Notes: generated by a model not told the origin, from the letters alone. Positions 35,026-43,645 are shown, numbered from the stretch's first letter. The stretch: 64,000 nt of DNA from Pseudoclavibacter sp. AY1H1 (GCF_002931055.1 NZ_PSXX01000016.1:1-64000), one strand, 5' to 3'. Made by a program: numbers and translations.

Positions 35026-35997
35026 ATGGGAGCTGACGGCGTGGTCAGCGCTGCCCTCTCGATCAAGCAGCTGCTGGTGGCGGTCGGTCTGGTCTCCGTC
35101 GCGGCGCTCATCCTCGGGGCCAGCCAGTTCCTCATCGGCCCGAACACGGCCGCATCCGGCTACCTGACGATCCTCTTCCTGCTCTCGATCATCCGCGCGG
35201 GGAGCTGGCGGGCTCGGCTCTTCTCCGTGGGCTGGTCACTCGCCATCGCAGCCCTCGGCTTCGCGGTCGGGGGTCTCGGGCTCTGGGTGACGCTCGCCGC
35301 AGTGGTCTTCGTCTGCCTCGTGCAGGCCTTCGTGACGATCGGCGAGACGGCGTTCCTCACGCGGTCTCCCGTGAACCTGCTGGCGTTCGCAGCGCTCTCG
35401 CAGTCGGGCGCCGAACTCTGGCAGGCGATGCTGGGGTCCGCGATCGGCGCGGGGGTCGTCGTCGGCTTCGCCGCGCTCGTGAAGGCGAGGTCGCACGCTC
35501 ACGAGCCTGGCTCGCCGCTCGTCGACCGGATCGCCTACGGTGCGGTCACCGCGGGCGGATCCTTCCTCATCGTGTTCGCCTCGGAGCTGCTGGAGTTCCC
35601 CTACCGCGACTGGACGCTGCTCTCGTTCAGCGTGATCCTGGCCGTGGGGTCGGACCAGCGCGCGAAGCGCGGCTACCTCAGGGTGCTCGGATCGGTCGCC
35701 GGGGTGCTCCTCGCCATGCTCGCGTCGATGCTGCCGCAGCCGATTCCGCTCATCCTGGCCGGCCTCTTCCTCGTGCTGTGCGTCGCGTACGTCAATGCCG
35801 GAGAGTACGCGCTGTTCGTGCTCTTCCTGACGCCCGCCATCCTGCTGACGGCCGCCACGGAGCTCTCCACCTTCGCCCTCGGGGTCTACCGACTCGAAGC
35901 GGTCCTGTTCGCGACGCTCGTCGCGCTGCTCGGTGGGCTCGTCATGAACTTCATCACCCGACGCTCCGGCGACGGGGAGGTCGTCGAATCCGCCTGA
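35026..35997 (+). CDS. FUSC-like multi-span membrane protein
   Basis: A 323-residue protein with about ten hydrophobic segments. The second half (YRDWTLLSFSVILAVGSDQRAKRGYLRVLGSVAGVLLAML) follows the pattern of FUSC/ArAE transporters: an aromatic-led helix, a polar turn with Arg residues, then a Gly-rich helix. It therefore looks like a compact single- or double-block FUSC relative without the long soluble parts of the 20467-22605 protein. Substrate unknown. The start at 35026 has GGGAGGG 6 nt upstream. It stands alone between a terminator and a convergent AI-2E-family gene. Confidence 0.65.
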   Translation: MGADGVVSAALSIKQLLVAVGLVSVAALILGASQFLIGPNTAASGYLTILFLLSIIRAGSWRARLFSVGWSLAIAALGFAVGGLGLWVTLAAVVFVCLVQAFVTIGETAFLTRSPVNLLAFAALSQSGAELWQAMLGSAIGAGVVVGFAALVKARSHAHEPGSPLVDRIAYGAVTAGGSFLIVFASELLEFPYRDWTLLSFSVILAVGSDQRAKRGYLRVLGSVAGVLLAMLASMLPQPIPLILAGLFLVLCVAYVNAGEYALFVLFLTPAILLTAATELSTFALGVYRLEAVLFATLVALLGGLVMNFITRRSGDGEVVESA

Positions 35998-36012
35998 GGC
36001 GAAGCCGTTCGA

Positions 36013-37083
36013 CTAGCTCCGCGCCTTCTTGGGGATGACGACCTCGCGCACGAGCAGCACGATGCCGGCGGCGAGCGGGATCGCGACGAGGGCGCCCACC
36101 AGACCGAGCAGCGTTCCACCCGCGAGGGCGGCGATCAGGACGAGGGACCCGGGGATCTGCACGGCCTTCGACATGACGCGCGGCGTGAGGATGTACGCCT
36201 CGACCTGCATGTAGACGAGCATCGCGACGAGGACGATGAGTGCCGCGATGGGCGAGGCGAACAGTGCGATCACGGTCATGAAGATCGTGGTGATGATGGT
36301 TCCGATGAGCGGGATCAGCGTGATGAAGAAGCAGATGACCGCGACGATGAACGGGTACGGCGCGCCGACGATCCAGAGCAGGAGCCCGCTGAACACCGCG
36401 TTGATGAAGGCGAGCACCACCATCCCGTTGAGGTACGAGCCGACCGAGGCCATGATCCGCTCCGCGTACTCCTCGAAGCGGGGGCGGACCGAGGCGTTGA
36501 TGAGCGAGTAGCCCGCCTGCTTGATGCTGCCGAGTGTCGCGATGAAGTTCAGGGTGAGGATGAAGACGAACAGTCCGGTGCTGACGCCGTTGACGATCGT
36601 CGTCCCCACCTTCAGGGCGCCGCCGCCGACGGTCGCCCAGGTGTTCGGGTCGGTCGCCGTGTTCTGCGCCCAGTCGAGGGCGTTGGTGGCGGCACCGTTC
36701 GTGGCCTTGTTGACGGTGTCGAACCAGCCCTCGTTGTTGATCCTGGTGATCTCTTGAGGAATGGTCGTCGCGAGGGAGGTGATCTGGTTGACCAGAATGG
36801 GCACGACGATCCAGATGAGCCCTGCGACGATGAGGATGAAGACGACGATCACGGAGATGATCGCCATTCCTCGCTTGAGCCCGAGGCGCTGAAGGAGACG
36901 AATCAGCGGGTCGAGTCCGAGGGTGATGAAGAATGCGATGAAGACGGAAAGGACCACCGACTGCAATTGAATGACGGTGGTTGCGAGAAGCGCAGCCAGG
37001 AGAAGGCCGATTGCCACGGAAAAGGCCCACATGACGGGATTGCGGCGAAAGAGATCAGTCGCTGTGCTGCGAATATCGGGCAT
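36013..37083 (-). CDS. AI-2E family transporter
   Basis: A 356-residue membrane protein of the PerM/AI-2E family with about eight spans: two N-terminal, a long soluble stretch (about 90-165) and a C-terminal set including GAPYPFIVAVICFFITLIPLIGTIITT and VEAYILTPRVMSKAVQIPGSLVLIAALAGGTLLG, the best-conserved signature. The family name comes from a proposed autoinducer-2 exporter, but many members move other ions or solutes. Start at the ATG at 37083 (MPDIRSTATDLF). The upstream 190 bp is shared with the gntR operon promoter; the 5' coding part is less GC-rich. Confidence 0.85.
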   Translation of the reverse strand: MPDIRSTATDLFRRNPVMWAFSVAIGLLLAALLATTVIQLQSVVLSVFIAFFITLGLDPLIRLLQRLGLKRGMAIISVIVVFILIVAGLIWIVVPILVNQITSLATTIPQEITRINNEGWFDTVNKATNGAATNALDWAQNTATDPNTWATVGGGALKVGTTIVNGVSTGLFVFILTLNFIATLGSIKQAGYSLINASVRPRFEEYAERIMASVGSYLNGMVVLAFINAVFSGLLLWIVGAPYPFIVAVICFFITLIPLIGTIITTIFMTVIALFASPIAALIVLVAMLVYMQVEAYILTPRVMSKAVQIPGSLVLIAALAGGTLLGLVGALVAIPLAAGIVLLVREVVIPKKARS

Positions 37084-37200
37084 CAAAAGGCCTTCTTCTG
37101 AGGGAATTTCCTCCAAGGCTAGAGCACGAGCGGCTCCGCACGACTCGACGCGGCGAGCGGTGAAGTGGCCTCGGCTGCTGCGGGCACGAACGGGGATGCA

Positions 37201-37214
37201 TCTATGTATGCATA
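37201..37214 (+). promoter_or_regulatory. Operator copy A of the gntR-prp operon
   Basis: TCTATGTATGCATA. It matches the minus-strand reading of 37255-37268 (TCAATGTATGCACA) at 12 of 14 positions with the identical core ATGTATGCA, so the two copies face each other about 54 bp apart. GntR/FadR-type regulators bind such AT-rich partial palindromes. Copy A lies upstream of, and copy B within 25 bp of, the gntR start codon. Confidence 0.6.
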
Positions 37215-37254
37215 GCCTGGCAGTTCGGGCAGAATCGTTGCTCAATGGGCCGAC

Positions 37255-37268
37255 TGTGCATACATTGA
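37255..37268 (-). promoter_or_regulatory. Operator copy B of the gntR-prp operon
   Basis: Inverted copy of the site at 37201-37214 with core ATGTATGCA on the minus strand. It ends 24 bp before the gntR ATG and would overlap the start of transcription, as expected for autorepression of gntR-prpDBC. Confidence 0.6.
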
Positions 37269-37292
37269 GGGGTGTCCAAACGAGGGGGAACC

Positions 37293-37973
37293 ATGCTCGC
37301 CAGCGACCGGGTCTACGCGGTGCTCCGTGAGGAGATCCTCGCGGGTGCGCTCCTGCCCGGAACGGTGCTCACCGAGGTCGAGCAGGCCAGTCGCCTCGAG
37401 GTGTCTCGCACGCCGGTCCGCGGTGCATTCACGAGGCTCCTCGCCGACGGGCTCGTGCGCAGCCAGTCGCCGCGAGTGCTGCTCGTCTCCGAGATCAGCC
37501 CAGAACGCGTCGTCCAGCTCTACGAGCTGCGGGAGGCGCTCGAGACGCAGGCCGCCGCGCTCGCGGCGATGCGCCGGGACGAGGATCCGTTCGAGTCCAT
37601 CCGCATCCGCCTGGTGCACGCGCCAGAGCTTCTCGAGCTCGGCGAAGCCGGCATCGCCGACTACTTCGAGCTCGTCGACGCCCTCGACCGGGCGATCGAC
37701 GAGGCCGCGGCAAGCGACTACCTCAGCGTCGCGCTCGAATCCTGTCGCCTCCACTCCTCGCGAGTGCGCAGGCTCGCGAGCCACAACCCCGAACGCCTGC
37801 GGGAAGCCGCGAGCGAGCACCTCAGCGTCGTCGACGCGATCCTCGCCCGCGACCCCCGCCTCGCCTCACACGCGACCCACGTCCACCTGCACCGCAGCCT
37901 CACGACCGCGCTCTCCTCCCTGCAGTCGAGCGCTCCACGACCAACTCCTCCAGAAGGGATCCTCCACACGTGA
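37293..37973 (+). CDS. GntR-family regulator of the methylcitrate operon
   Basis: A 226-residue regulator with an N-terminal GntR winged helix (about residues 1-70; [36 protein letters not shown]) and an FCD-type all-helical effector domain with metal-binding-type histidines near the C-terminus ([17 protein letters not shown]). Start at the ATG at 37293 behind GAGGGGG; a GTG at 37272 is possible. Its stop overlaps the prpD GTG start by 4 bp, so it is co-translated with the methylcitrate genes and very likely controls them, sensing propionyl-CoA or methylcitrate. Such GntR-prpDBC operons occur in actinobacteria. Confidence 0.88.
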   Translation: MLASDRVYAVLREEILAGALLPGTVLTEVEQASRLEVSRTPVRGAFTRLLADGLVRSQSPRVLLVSEISPERVVQLYELREALETQAAALAAMRRDEDPFESIRIRLVHAPELLELGEAGIADYFELVDALDRAIDEAAASDYLSVALESCRLHSSRVRRLASHNPERLREAASEHLSVVDAILARDPRLASHATHVHLHRSLTTALSSLQSSAPRPTPPEGILHT

Positions 37974-39505
37974 ATTTCCACGACGTCCGAGTCCACCGCA
38001 GCGACGAGAACCTCGAGCGCCGCGACCAGCTGGCGTGGAAGATCGCCGAGGTCGCCGCCGACCCCGTCCCCGTCCAGGCCGAGGTGACCGACATGGTCAT
38101 CAACCGCGTCATCGACAACGCCGCCGTCGCGGCCGCCTCGCTCACCAGAGCCCCCATCGTCGCCGCCCGCGACCAGGCACTCGCGCACGGCGTCTCACGT
38201 CACGGCGCCGGCTCGACGCTCTTCGGGCTCGAAGACGCGCAGCGAACCTCACCGGAATGGGCGGCCTGGGCGAACGGCGTCGCGGTGCGTGAGCTCGACT
38301 ACCACGACACGTTCCTCGCCGCCGAGTACTCGCACCCTGGCGACAACATCCCGCCCATCCTGGCAGTCGCCCAGCACCTGGCAGGCCAGCGAGCCATCTC
38401 CGGCGAGCAGCTCGTTCGCGGCATCGCGACCGGCTACGAGATCCAGATCGACCTCGCCAAGGGCATCTGCCTGCACAAGCACAAGATCGACCACGTCGCC
38501 CACCTCGGCCCATCAGCGGCGGCCGGCATCGGGACGCTCCTCGGGCTCGACGCGGAGACCATTTTCCAGGCCGTCGGGCAGGCGCTGCACACGACGACGG
38601 CAACACGTCAGTCGCGCAAGGGCGAGATCTCGACCTGGAAGGCGCACGCGCCGGCCTTCGCGGGAAAGATGGCCGTGGAGGCCGTCGACCGCGCCATGCG
38701 CGGCCAGACCAGCCCCACCCCCATCTACGAGGGCGAGGACGGCGTCATCGCCTGGCTCCTGGGAGGTGTGGACGCGCGCTACCAGGTGCCCCTCCCCGCC
38801 GCCGGAGAGTCCAAGCTCGCGATCCTCGACAGCTACACGAAGGAGCACTCCGCCGAGTACCAGGCGCAGGCCTGGATCGACCTCGCGCGCAAGCTGCACA
38901 ACGAGCACCCCCAGCTCGCGACTGCGCCCGATCGCATCGAGCGCATCCTCATCCGCTCCTCCCACCACACGCACTTCGTGATCGGCTCCGGAGCGAACGA
39001 CCCGCAGAAGTACGACCCGACTGCCAGCCGCGAGACCCTCGACCACTCGATCCCGTACATCTTCACCGTCGCGCTGCAGGACGGCGCCTGGCACCACGTG
39101 GGCTCCTACGCGCCGGAGCGTGCCGCCAGGCCCGACACCGTCGAGCTGTGGAAGCGCGTCGTGACCGAGGAGGACCCGGAGTGGACCCGCCGCTACTACT
39201 CGTTCGACATCGCCGAGAAGGCGTTCGGCGGGAGCGTCGAGATCCTGCTCGCCGACGGAACCGTCATCCGTGACGAGATCGCCGTCGCCGACGCGCATCC
39301 GCTCGGCGCGCGGCCGTTCGCGAGGGCCGAGTACATCCACAAGTTCCGCACCCTCGCCGCAGAGGTCGTGGAGGACCACGAGATCGAGCGCTTCCTCGAC
39401 ACCGTGCAGCGGCTCCCCGAGCTCGCCCCAGGTGAGCTGGGCCAGCTCGGCTTCGTCGCGTCGCCCGGCGTCATCGAGTTCAACGAAGGCGGAGGGATCT
39501 TCTGA
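37970..39505 (+). CDS. prpD: 2-Methylcitrate dehydratase PrpD
   Basis: Dehydrates 2-methylcitrate to 2-methyl-cis-aconitate in the methylcitrate cycle that burns propionyl-CoA. The 511-residue product is a full-length MmgE/PrpD protein: [32 protein letters not shown] near residue 100, [19 protein letters not shown], and the C-terminal domain with [24 protein letters not shown] start overlapping the gntR stop (GTGA). The stop TGA overlaps the prpB ATG by one base. No prpR or acnA-type gene nearby; the cycle is complete with prpB and prpC. Confidence 0.95.
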   Translation: MNFHDVRVHRSDENLERRDQLAWKIAEVAADPVPVQAEVTDMVINRVIDNAAVAAASLTRAPIVAARDQALAHGVSRHGAGSTLFGLEDAQRTSPEWAAWANGVAVRELDYHDTFLAAEYSHPGDNIPPILAVAQHLAGQRAISGEQLVRGIATGYEIQIDLAKGICLHKHKIDHVAHLGPSAAAGIGTLLGLDAETIFQAVGQALHTTTATRQSRKGEISTWKAHAPAFAGKMAVEAVDRAMRGQTSPTPIYEGEDGVIAWLLGGVDARYQVPLPAAGESKLAILDSYTKEHSAEYQAQAWIDLARKLHNEHPQLATAPDRIERILIRSSHHTHFVIGSGANDPQKYDPTASRETLDHSIPYIFTVALQDGAWHHVGSYAPERAARPDTVELWKRVVTEEDPEWTRRYYSFDIAEKAFGGSVEILLADGTVIRDEIAVADAHPLGARPFARAEYIHKFRTLAAEVVEDHEIERFLDTVQRLPELAPGELGQLGFVASPGVIEFNEGGGIF

Positions 39506-40404
39506 TGCTGTACGCCAAGACCAGCCCCGCCGAGAAGCGCGCGGCGTTCCGCGCGAGTCTCGCCAGCGGGGAGCTGCTGCGCTTCCCTGGCGCCTTCAAC
39601 CCGCTCTCGGCTCGCCTCATCGAGCAGAAGGGCTTCGAGGGCGTCTACATCTCCGGGGCCGTGCTCTCCGCCGACCTCGGCCTGCCCGACATCGGGCTCA
39701 CGACGCTCAGCGAGGTCGCAGGGCGTGGCAGGCAGATCGCCCGCATGACGGAGCTGCCGGCCATCATCGACGCCGATACGGGCTTCGGGGAGCCCATGAA
39801 CGTCGCCCGCACCGTGCAGGAGCTCGAAGACGCCGGCCTCGCGGGCATGCACATCGAAGACCAGGTCAACCCGAAACGCTGCGGTCACCTCGACGGCAAG
39901 CAGGTCGTCGACGAGGAGACGGCGCTCAAGCGCATCAGGGCGGCCGTGGATGCGCGGCGAGACCCCAACTTCCTCGTCATGGCCCGCACCGACATCCGCG
40001 CCGTCGACGGGCTCGACGCATCCATCGACCGCGCCAGGAAGCTCGTCGACGCGGGCGCCGACGCCATCTTCCCCGAAGCGATGGCATCGCTCGAGGAGTT
40101 CGCGGCCATGCGCGCGGCCGTCGACGTGCCGCTGCTCGCCAACATGACCGAGTTCGGCAAGAGCGAGCTCTTCACGGTGCAGCAGCTCGCCGACGTCGGC
40201 ATGAACCTCGTCATCTGGCCCGTCTCGACCCTCCGCATCTCGATGGGCGCGACGGCAGGGGCGCTCGACGAGCTCATCAGCCACGGAACGCTCACGGGAA
40301 AGCTCGACGAGATGCAGCACCGCGCGGAGCTGTACGAGCTTGTCGACTACGAGGGGTATAACCACTTCGACAGCGGAGTGTTCAATTTCACCGTCAAGCG
40401 CTGA
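39505..40404 (+). CDS. prpB: 2-Methylisocitrate lyase PrpB
   Basis: Cleaves 2-methylisocitrate to pyruvate and succinate, the last step of the methylcitrate cycle. The 299-residue protein belongs to the isocitrate-lyase/PEP-mutase superfamily; the signature is PKRCGHLDGK with the catalytic Cys at 126, and metal binding is by Asp residues in IIDADTGFGEP (about 88-98). KRCGH replaces the more usual KKCGH, a conservative change. Translation is coupled to prpD (TGATG). Confidence 0.95.
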   Translation: MLYAKTSPAEKRAAFRASLASGELLRFPGAFNPLSARLIEQKGFEGVYISGAVLSADLGLPDIGLTTLSEVAGRGRQIARMTELPAIIDADTGFGEPMNVARTVQELEDAGLAGMHIEDQVNPKRCGHLDGKQVVDEETALKRIRAAVDARRDPNFLVMARTDIRAVDGLDASIDRARKLVDAGADAIFPEAMASLEEFAAMRAAVDVPLLANMTEFGKSELFTVQQLADVGMNLVIWPVSTLRISMGATAGALDELISHGTLTGKLDEMQHRAELYELVDYEGYNHFDSGVFNFTVKR

Positions 40405-40444
40405 CGACAGCAGCGTTCGGCACACAAGGAAGGGCAGGTCAACG

Positions 40445-41560
40445 ATGACTGAGCAGGAGATCTACAAGGGCCTCGCAGGAGTGCCCGTCGACTACAGCGC
40501 CATCTCGAAGGTCAACCCGGAGACCAACTCCCTGCTCTACCGCGGCTACCCGGTGCAGGAGCTCGCGGCGCAGAAGAGCTTCGAGGAGGTCGCTCTGCTG
40601 CTGTGGGGAGGCGAGCTGCCGAGCGAGGCGGAACTCGCCGAGTTCGGAGCGCAGGAGCGCTCGGGCCGGGCGCTCGCCGACAACGTGCGCTCCATCATCG
40701 ATGTCCTGCCCGTCACGGCGCATCCCATGGACGTCGTGCGGACGGCCGTGAGCGTCATCGGCGCCAACGACCCGGACGCGGACGACCCGTCGCCCGAGGC
40801 GGAGCTCGCGAAGGCGAAGGCCCTCTTCGCTGCGCTCCCCGCGATCGTGGCCTACGACCAGCGCCGCAGGCACGGCCTGGAGCTCGTCGAGCCTCGCGAC
40901 GACCTCGACTACTCGCAGAACTTCCTCTGGATGACGTTCGGGGAGGAGGCCGCCCCCGAGGTCGTCGATGCCTTCCGTGTCTCGATGGTGCTGTACGCCG
41001 AGCACTCCTTCAACGCCTCCACGTTCACGGCACGCGTCATCACGTCGACCACGGCAGACCTCTACTCGGCGGTCGTCGGCGCAATCGGCGCGCTCAAGGG
41101 CGCGCTGCACGGCGGCGCGAACGAAGCGGTCATGCACACGTTCGCGGAGATCGGCGACGCGGCCAACGTCGAGGCCTGGCTCGACGACGCGCTCGCGAAC
41201 AAGAAGAAGATCATGGGATTCGGGCACCGCGTGTACAAGAACGGCGACTCACGCGTTCCCACCATGCACGCCGCCCTCGAGCGACTCGCCGAGCACTACG
41301 ACCGACGCGACCTGCTCGAGCTCTCCGAGGCGCTCGAGCGGAGCTTCGGCGAGCGGAAGGGCATCAAGCCGAACCTCGACTATCCGGCGGGTCCGGTGTA
41401 CCACCTCATGGGCTTCGATACCCCGACCTTCACGCCCCTGTTCGCCGCGGCGCGCATCACGGGATGGACGGCTCACATCATGGAGCAGGCCGGAGCCAAC
41501 TCCCTCATCCGCCCGCTCGCCGTCTACAACGGCGTCGACGAGCGCCACCTCGAGGGCTGA
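40445..41560 (+). CDS. prpC: 2-Methylcitrate synthase PrpC
   Basis: Condenses propionyl-CoA with oxaloacetate. The 371-residue size is that of type-II, dimeric methylcitrate/citrate synthases. The catalytic triad is visible: His222 in GALHGGANEAV, His261 in MGFGHRVYKNGDSR and Asp312 in PNLDYPAGPVY. Position behind prpD-prpB and the MGFGHRVYKNGDSR motif favour methylcitrate synthase over citrate synthase. Start at the ATG at 40445 behind GGAAGGGCAGG; the frame extends further upstream into prpB shadow. Confidence 0.94.
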   Translation: MTEQEIYKGLAGVPVDYSAISKVNPETNSLLYRGYPVQELAAQKSFEEVALLLWGGELPSEAELAEFGAQERSGRALADNVRSIIDVLPVTAHPMDVVRTAVSVIGANDPDADDPSPEAELAKAKALFAALPAIVAYDQRRRHGLELVEPRDDLDYSQNFLWMTFGEEAAPEVVDAFRVSMVLYAEHSFNASTFTARVITSTTADLYSAVVGAIGALKGALHGGANEAVMHTFAEIGDAANVEAWLDDALANKKKIMGFGHRVYKNGDSRVPTMHAALERLAEHYDRRDLLELSEALERSFGERKGIKPNLDYPAGPVYHLMGFDTPTFTPLFAAARITGWTAHIMEQAGANSLIRPLAVYNGVDERHLEG

Positions 41561-41638
41561 GGCGGACAGGGCGGGGCTGTCGGCCCGTCCCGGCCTGCGT
41601 CTCGAGGCTCTCGCCTCTCGGGAGGCTCGGCGCCGGGC

Positions 41639-41983
41639 TCAGCGGGGACGGATGCTTGCCGAGGTCGCCTGGAGCTTCGTCGCCTCGAGGCGATACAGCC
41701 CCCATGTGCCGCTGCGCTCGTAGGTGAGATACCCGCCGTCAACGAGGATCCGCAGGTGGTGCGAGGCCGTCGACTGCGCGCATCCGAGCGCTGAGACGAG
41801 TTCCGTCACGGTCGTCGGACGGTCCGGATTCGCGGCCACGAGAGACAGGATGCGCAGTCGCGTCGGGTCGGCGAGCACCTGGAGTCCGTGGGCGAGCGTG
41901 TTGGCGGTCGCCGCATCGAGCGGTGCGGCGGAAGCAGCACCGGCCCATGCGAAATCAGGCGCCGAAGTCACGCCCGCGACCAC
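41639..41983 (-). CDS. ArsR-family winged-helix regulator
   Basis: A 114-residue regulator with the ArsR fold from about residue 28 to the end: LADPTRLRILSLVAANPDRPTTVTELVSALGCAQSTASHHLRILVDGGYLTYERSGTWGLYRL. No cysteine pair typical of metal-sensing ArsR is present, so a non-metal signal is likely. The start at 41983 overlaps the end of marR by 29 bp; a start inside is possible because no ribosome site is clear. Downstream of marR on the same strand, so the two regulators are co-transcribed under the MarR operator. Confidence 0.8.
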   Translation of the reverse strand: MVAGVTSAPDFAWAGAASAAPLDAATANTLAHGLQVLADPTRLRILSLVAANPDRPTTVTELVSALGCAQSTASHHLRILVDGGYLTYERSGTWGLYRLEATKLQATSASIRPR

Positions 41984-42419
41984 CCGTCTGGCCGACTCGG
42001 AGCTTCGTGCAGAGGTGCTGCAGGGTGCGGAGCTCGTCCGCGTCGAGCGAGCTGGTCATCCGCTCCTGGATGTTGCGCATGTGCGTGCGCGCCGCACGAG
42101 TGAACTCGGCGCGGCCCTCCGTCGTGACCTCGATGAGCGTCGATCGCAGGTCGAGCCGGTCGTCGATCTTCACGAGGAACCCGCGCTGCACCAGCCGATC
42201 GACGAGCCTCGACACCGAGGACTGCGTGATCAGCACGTTGCGGTTCAGGTCGCGGAGCCGGATGCGTCCCTGCGGCTCCCGCACGACGTTGAAGAGCACG
42301 TCGTACTCGTTCATCGACATGGAATTGCTCGAGAACTCGCTGCGGAGCTCCCGCATTATCGAGACCTGGGCTCGGAAGAGGGACTCCCAAGCCTCCACTG
42401 GGTTGCTCGTCGTCGGCAT
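41955..42419 (-). CDS. MarR-family regulator
   Basis: A 154-residue MarR protein: RAQVSIMRELRSEFSSNSMSMNEYDVLFNVVREPQGRIRLRDLNRNVLITQSSVSRLVDRLVQRGFL covers the first helices and the recognition helix, followed by the wing (DDRLDLRSTLIEVT). These repressors respond to phenolic compounds or oxidants. A perfect 16-bp palindrome lies 41 bp upstream (42460-42475), the expected autoregulatory site. No obvious enzyme target lies downstream; the co-transcribed gene is an ArsR regulator. Confidence 0.88.
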   Translation of the reverse strand: MPTTSNPVEAWESLFRAQVSIMRELRSEFSSNSMSMNEYDVLFNVVREPQGRIRLRDLNRNVLITQSSVSRLVDRLVQRGFLVKIDDRLDLRSTLIEVTTEGRAEFTRAARTHMRNIQERMTSSLDADELRTLQHLCTKLRVGQTGGRGRDFGA

Positions 42420-42459
42420 CCGGCCTCCAGCTTCGTCGTCTCGTCAGCTTCCGTTGCAG

Positions 42460-42475
42460 TGTACTGGCCAGTACA
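42460..42475. promoter_or_regulatory. Perfect 16-bp palindrome, MarR operator
   Basis: TGTACTGGCCAGTACA is its own reverse complement. It starts 41 bp before the marR start codon, in the position of a self-repression site. MarR sites are typically 16-20 bp dyads of this kind. Confidence 0.72.
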
Positions 42476-42579
42476 TCAGGCGACGGAATCCGGCGCGACC
42501 ACGCGGCGCGAGAGGCCGCATCCACTCGCCGCAATGCGGCGCAGAGGCCCGGTCCCGGCTGGGGATGGGGCCAGGCCGA

Positions 42580-43275
42580 TCAGAGGCGGTCGGGTGACTG
42601 TGCGTTCGGGTAGAGCACCTCGACGTCGGCGTGACGGTCGAAGCGGTAGCCGGTGCCGCGGACCGTGCGGACGATGTCTCCGTAGGCACCGAGCTTGGAG
42701 CGGAGGCGGCGGACGTGCACGTCGATGGTGCGCTCGTTCGGGCGCTCCTCGTCGCTGTCGCGCCACAGGATGTCGATGATCTCGGTGCGGTCGACGGTGC
42801 GTCCCTCGCGCAGCACCAGCGCCTGGAGGAGCTCGAACTCCTTGTAGGTGAGGCCCGCGTTCTCGCCGGAGACGCTCACGCGCTTGCGAGTGGTGTCGAT
42901 CGTGACCCCCTCGGCGGAGTCAGGCAGGTGGTCCTCCTCGACCCCGCGGGCGGCGAGCGCCTGAGGGTCCTGCAATGCGAGGCGGACGACGTCGACATCG
43001 CGACCGCCGGCGCCCTTCGGAGCCAGCGCGACGGCTGCGTGCGTCTCGGCGTGCGGGGCGACCTCGGCGGTGACGCGCTTGAGCGCTTCGACGAGCTCGG
43101 TGAGCGTCGTCCCGTCGAGGTTGGCCTTCGCTTCGTCGAGGCCGACGTAGAGGACGAAGCCGCGCGCTTCAGGCGCGGCGGGGACCGCCTGGACGTAGGC
43201 GGGGCGAGGAGTTTCTGGGGTCTGGGTCACGGCATTCAGGGTGCGAGGGCGGCGGAAGTCGGTAGCAAGCGACAT
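42580..43275 (-). CDS. Winged-helix regulator (OmpR/PhoB-type DNA-binding domain, no receiver)
   Basis: A 231-residue protein whose C-terminal 105 residues form an OmpR-type DNA-binding domain (GLTYKEFELLQALVLREGRTVDRTEIIDILW, then RTIDVHVRRLRSKLGAYGDIVRTVRGTGYRF). The N-terminal 110 residues are not a response-regulator receiver: no phospho-Asp pattern is visible, and VLYVGLDEAKANLDG plus a helix-rich part suggest a small-ligand or stress domain. Orphan proteins of this build occur across Microbacteriaceae, role unknown. Its message has a leader of more than 300 nt that starts with a leaderless peptide gene (43511-43609), so expression is probably controlled by attenuation. Confidence 0.75.
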   Translation of the reverse strand: MSLATDFRRPRTLNAVTQTPETPRPAYVQAVPAAPEARGFVLYVGLDEAKANLDGTTLTELVEALKRVTAEVAPHAETHAAVALAPKGAGGRDVDVVRLALQDPQALAARGVEEDHLPDSAEGVTIDTTRKRVSVSGENAGLTYKEFELLQALVLREGRTVDRTEIIDILWRDSDEERPNERTIDVHVRRLRSKLGAYGDIVRTVRGTGYRFDRHADVEVLYPNAQSPDRL

Positions 43276-43510
43276 GGGAGGAAGTCCTTCGAGGTGATGA
43301 TGCTCATGGCACCCACCTGCGGGCGGGTGCTGCCCGCGACGGTTCGCGGACGGTGCCGAGGGGCTGGAGCCTCGGCGGGATGCGGTCGGGTGCAGAGAGC
43401 AGCGCGACCACGCTGGCCCAAGGGGCGCAGGGCTCCTTCTCCATGGGACAGGCCGTCATGAGAGAAGGGGGCGGGAAATGCGGCGACTCGACGGAGGGTG
43501 AGTTCCGGAG
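43276..43510 (-). promoter_or_regulatory. Structured 5' leader of the winged-helix regulator
   Basis: No protein gene of normal size is visible. Two clear hairpins occur: GCGGGC/GCCCGC at 43319-43337 and GCCGAGG/CCTCGGC at 43355-43376. On the minus strand an ATG at 43444 opens a 46-codon frame whose TGA (43304-43306) overlaps another ATG (43307) opening a 23-codon frame that runs over the regulator start at 43275. Coding status of these two short frames is uncertain. Confidence 0.45.
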
Positions 43511-43609
43511 TCAGCGGCACATTCGACAGCACATCACGCTGCTGGGCATCATCATGCCAGCGGTTCCCGTCGCCGAAATGGCGGTCAGGGGTCGCGAGAT
43601 GTTCGTCAT
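43511..43609 (-). CDS. Leaderless Cys/Met-rich leader peptide (32 aa)
   Basis: A short frame beginning with ATG exactly 6 nt after a GATACT -10 box (43616-43621), so the first codon is the predicted transcription start. It encodes 32 residues, starting MTNISRPLTAISATGTAGMM and ending MPSSVMCCRMCR, i.e. three consecutive Met codons and then Cys-Cys-x-x-Cys just before the stop. Cys-codon-rich leaderless upstream peptides are known to mediate cysteine-dependent attenuation in mycobacteria; this has the same layout but precedes a regulator gene 235 bp downstream. The peptide itself is unlikely to have a function; translation stalling would be the signal. Confidence 0.5.
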   Translation of the reverse strand: MTNISRPLTAISATGTAGMMMPSSVMCCRMCR

Positions 43610-43615
43610 GCCGCC

Positions 43616-43645
43616 AGTATCTTTCCCCGTGACGGCACATGTCAA
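43616..43645 (-). promoter_or_regulatory. Promoter of the leader peptide / winged-helix regulator
   Basis: On the minus strand: TTGACA (plus 43640-43645), 18 nt, GATACT (43616-43621). The -35 is a perfect consensus and the start coincides with the ATG at 43609. It lies in the 15-bp-to-50-bp zone after the upp stop. Confidence 0.75.
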
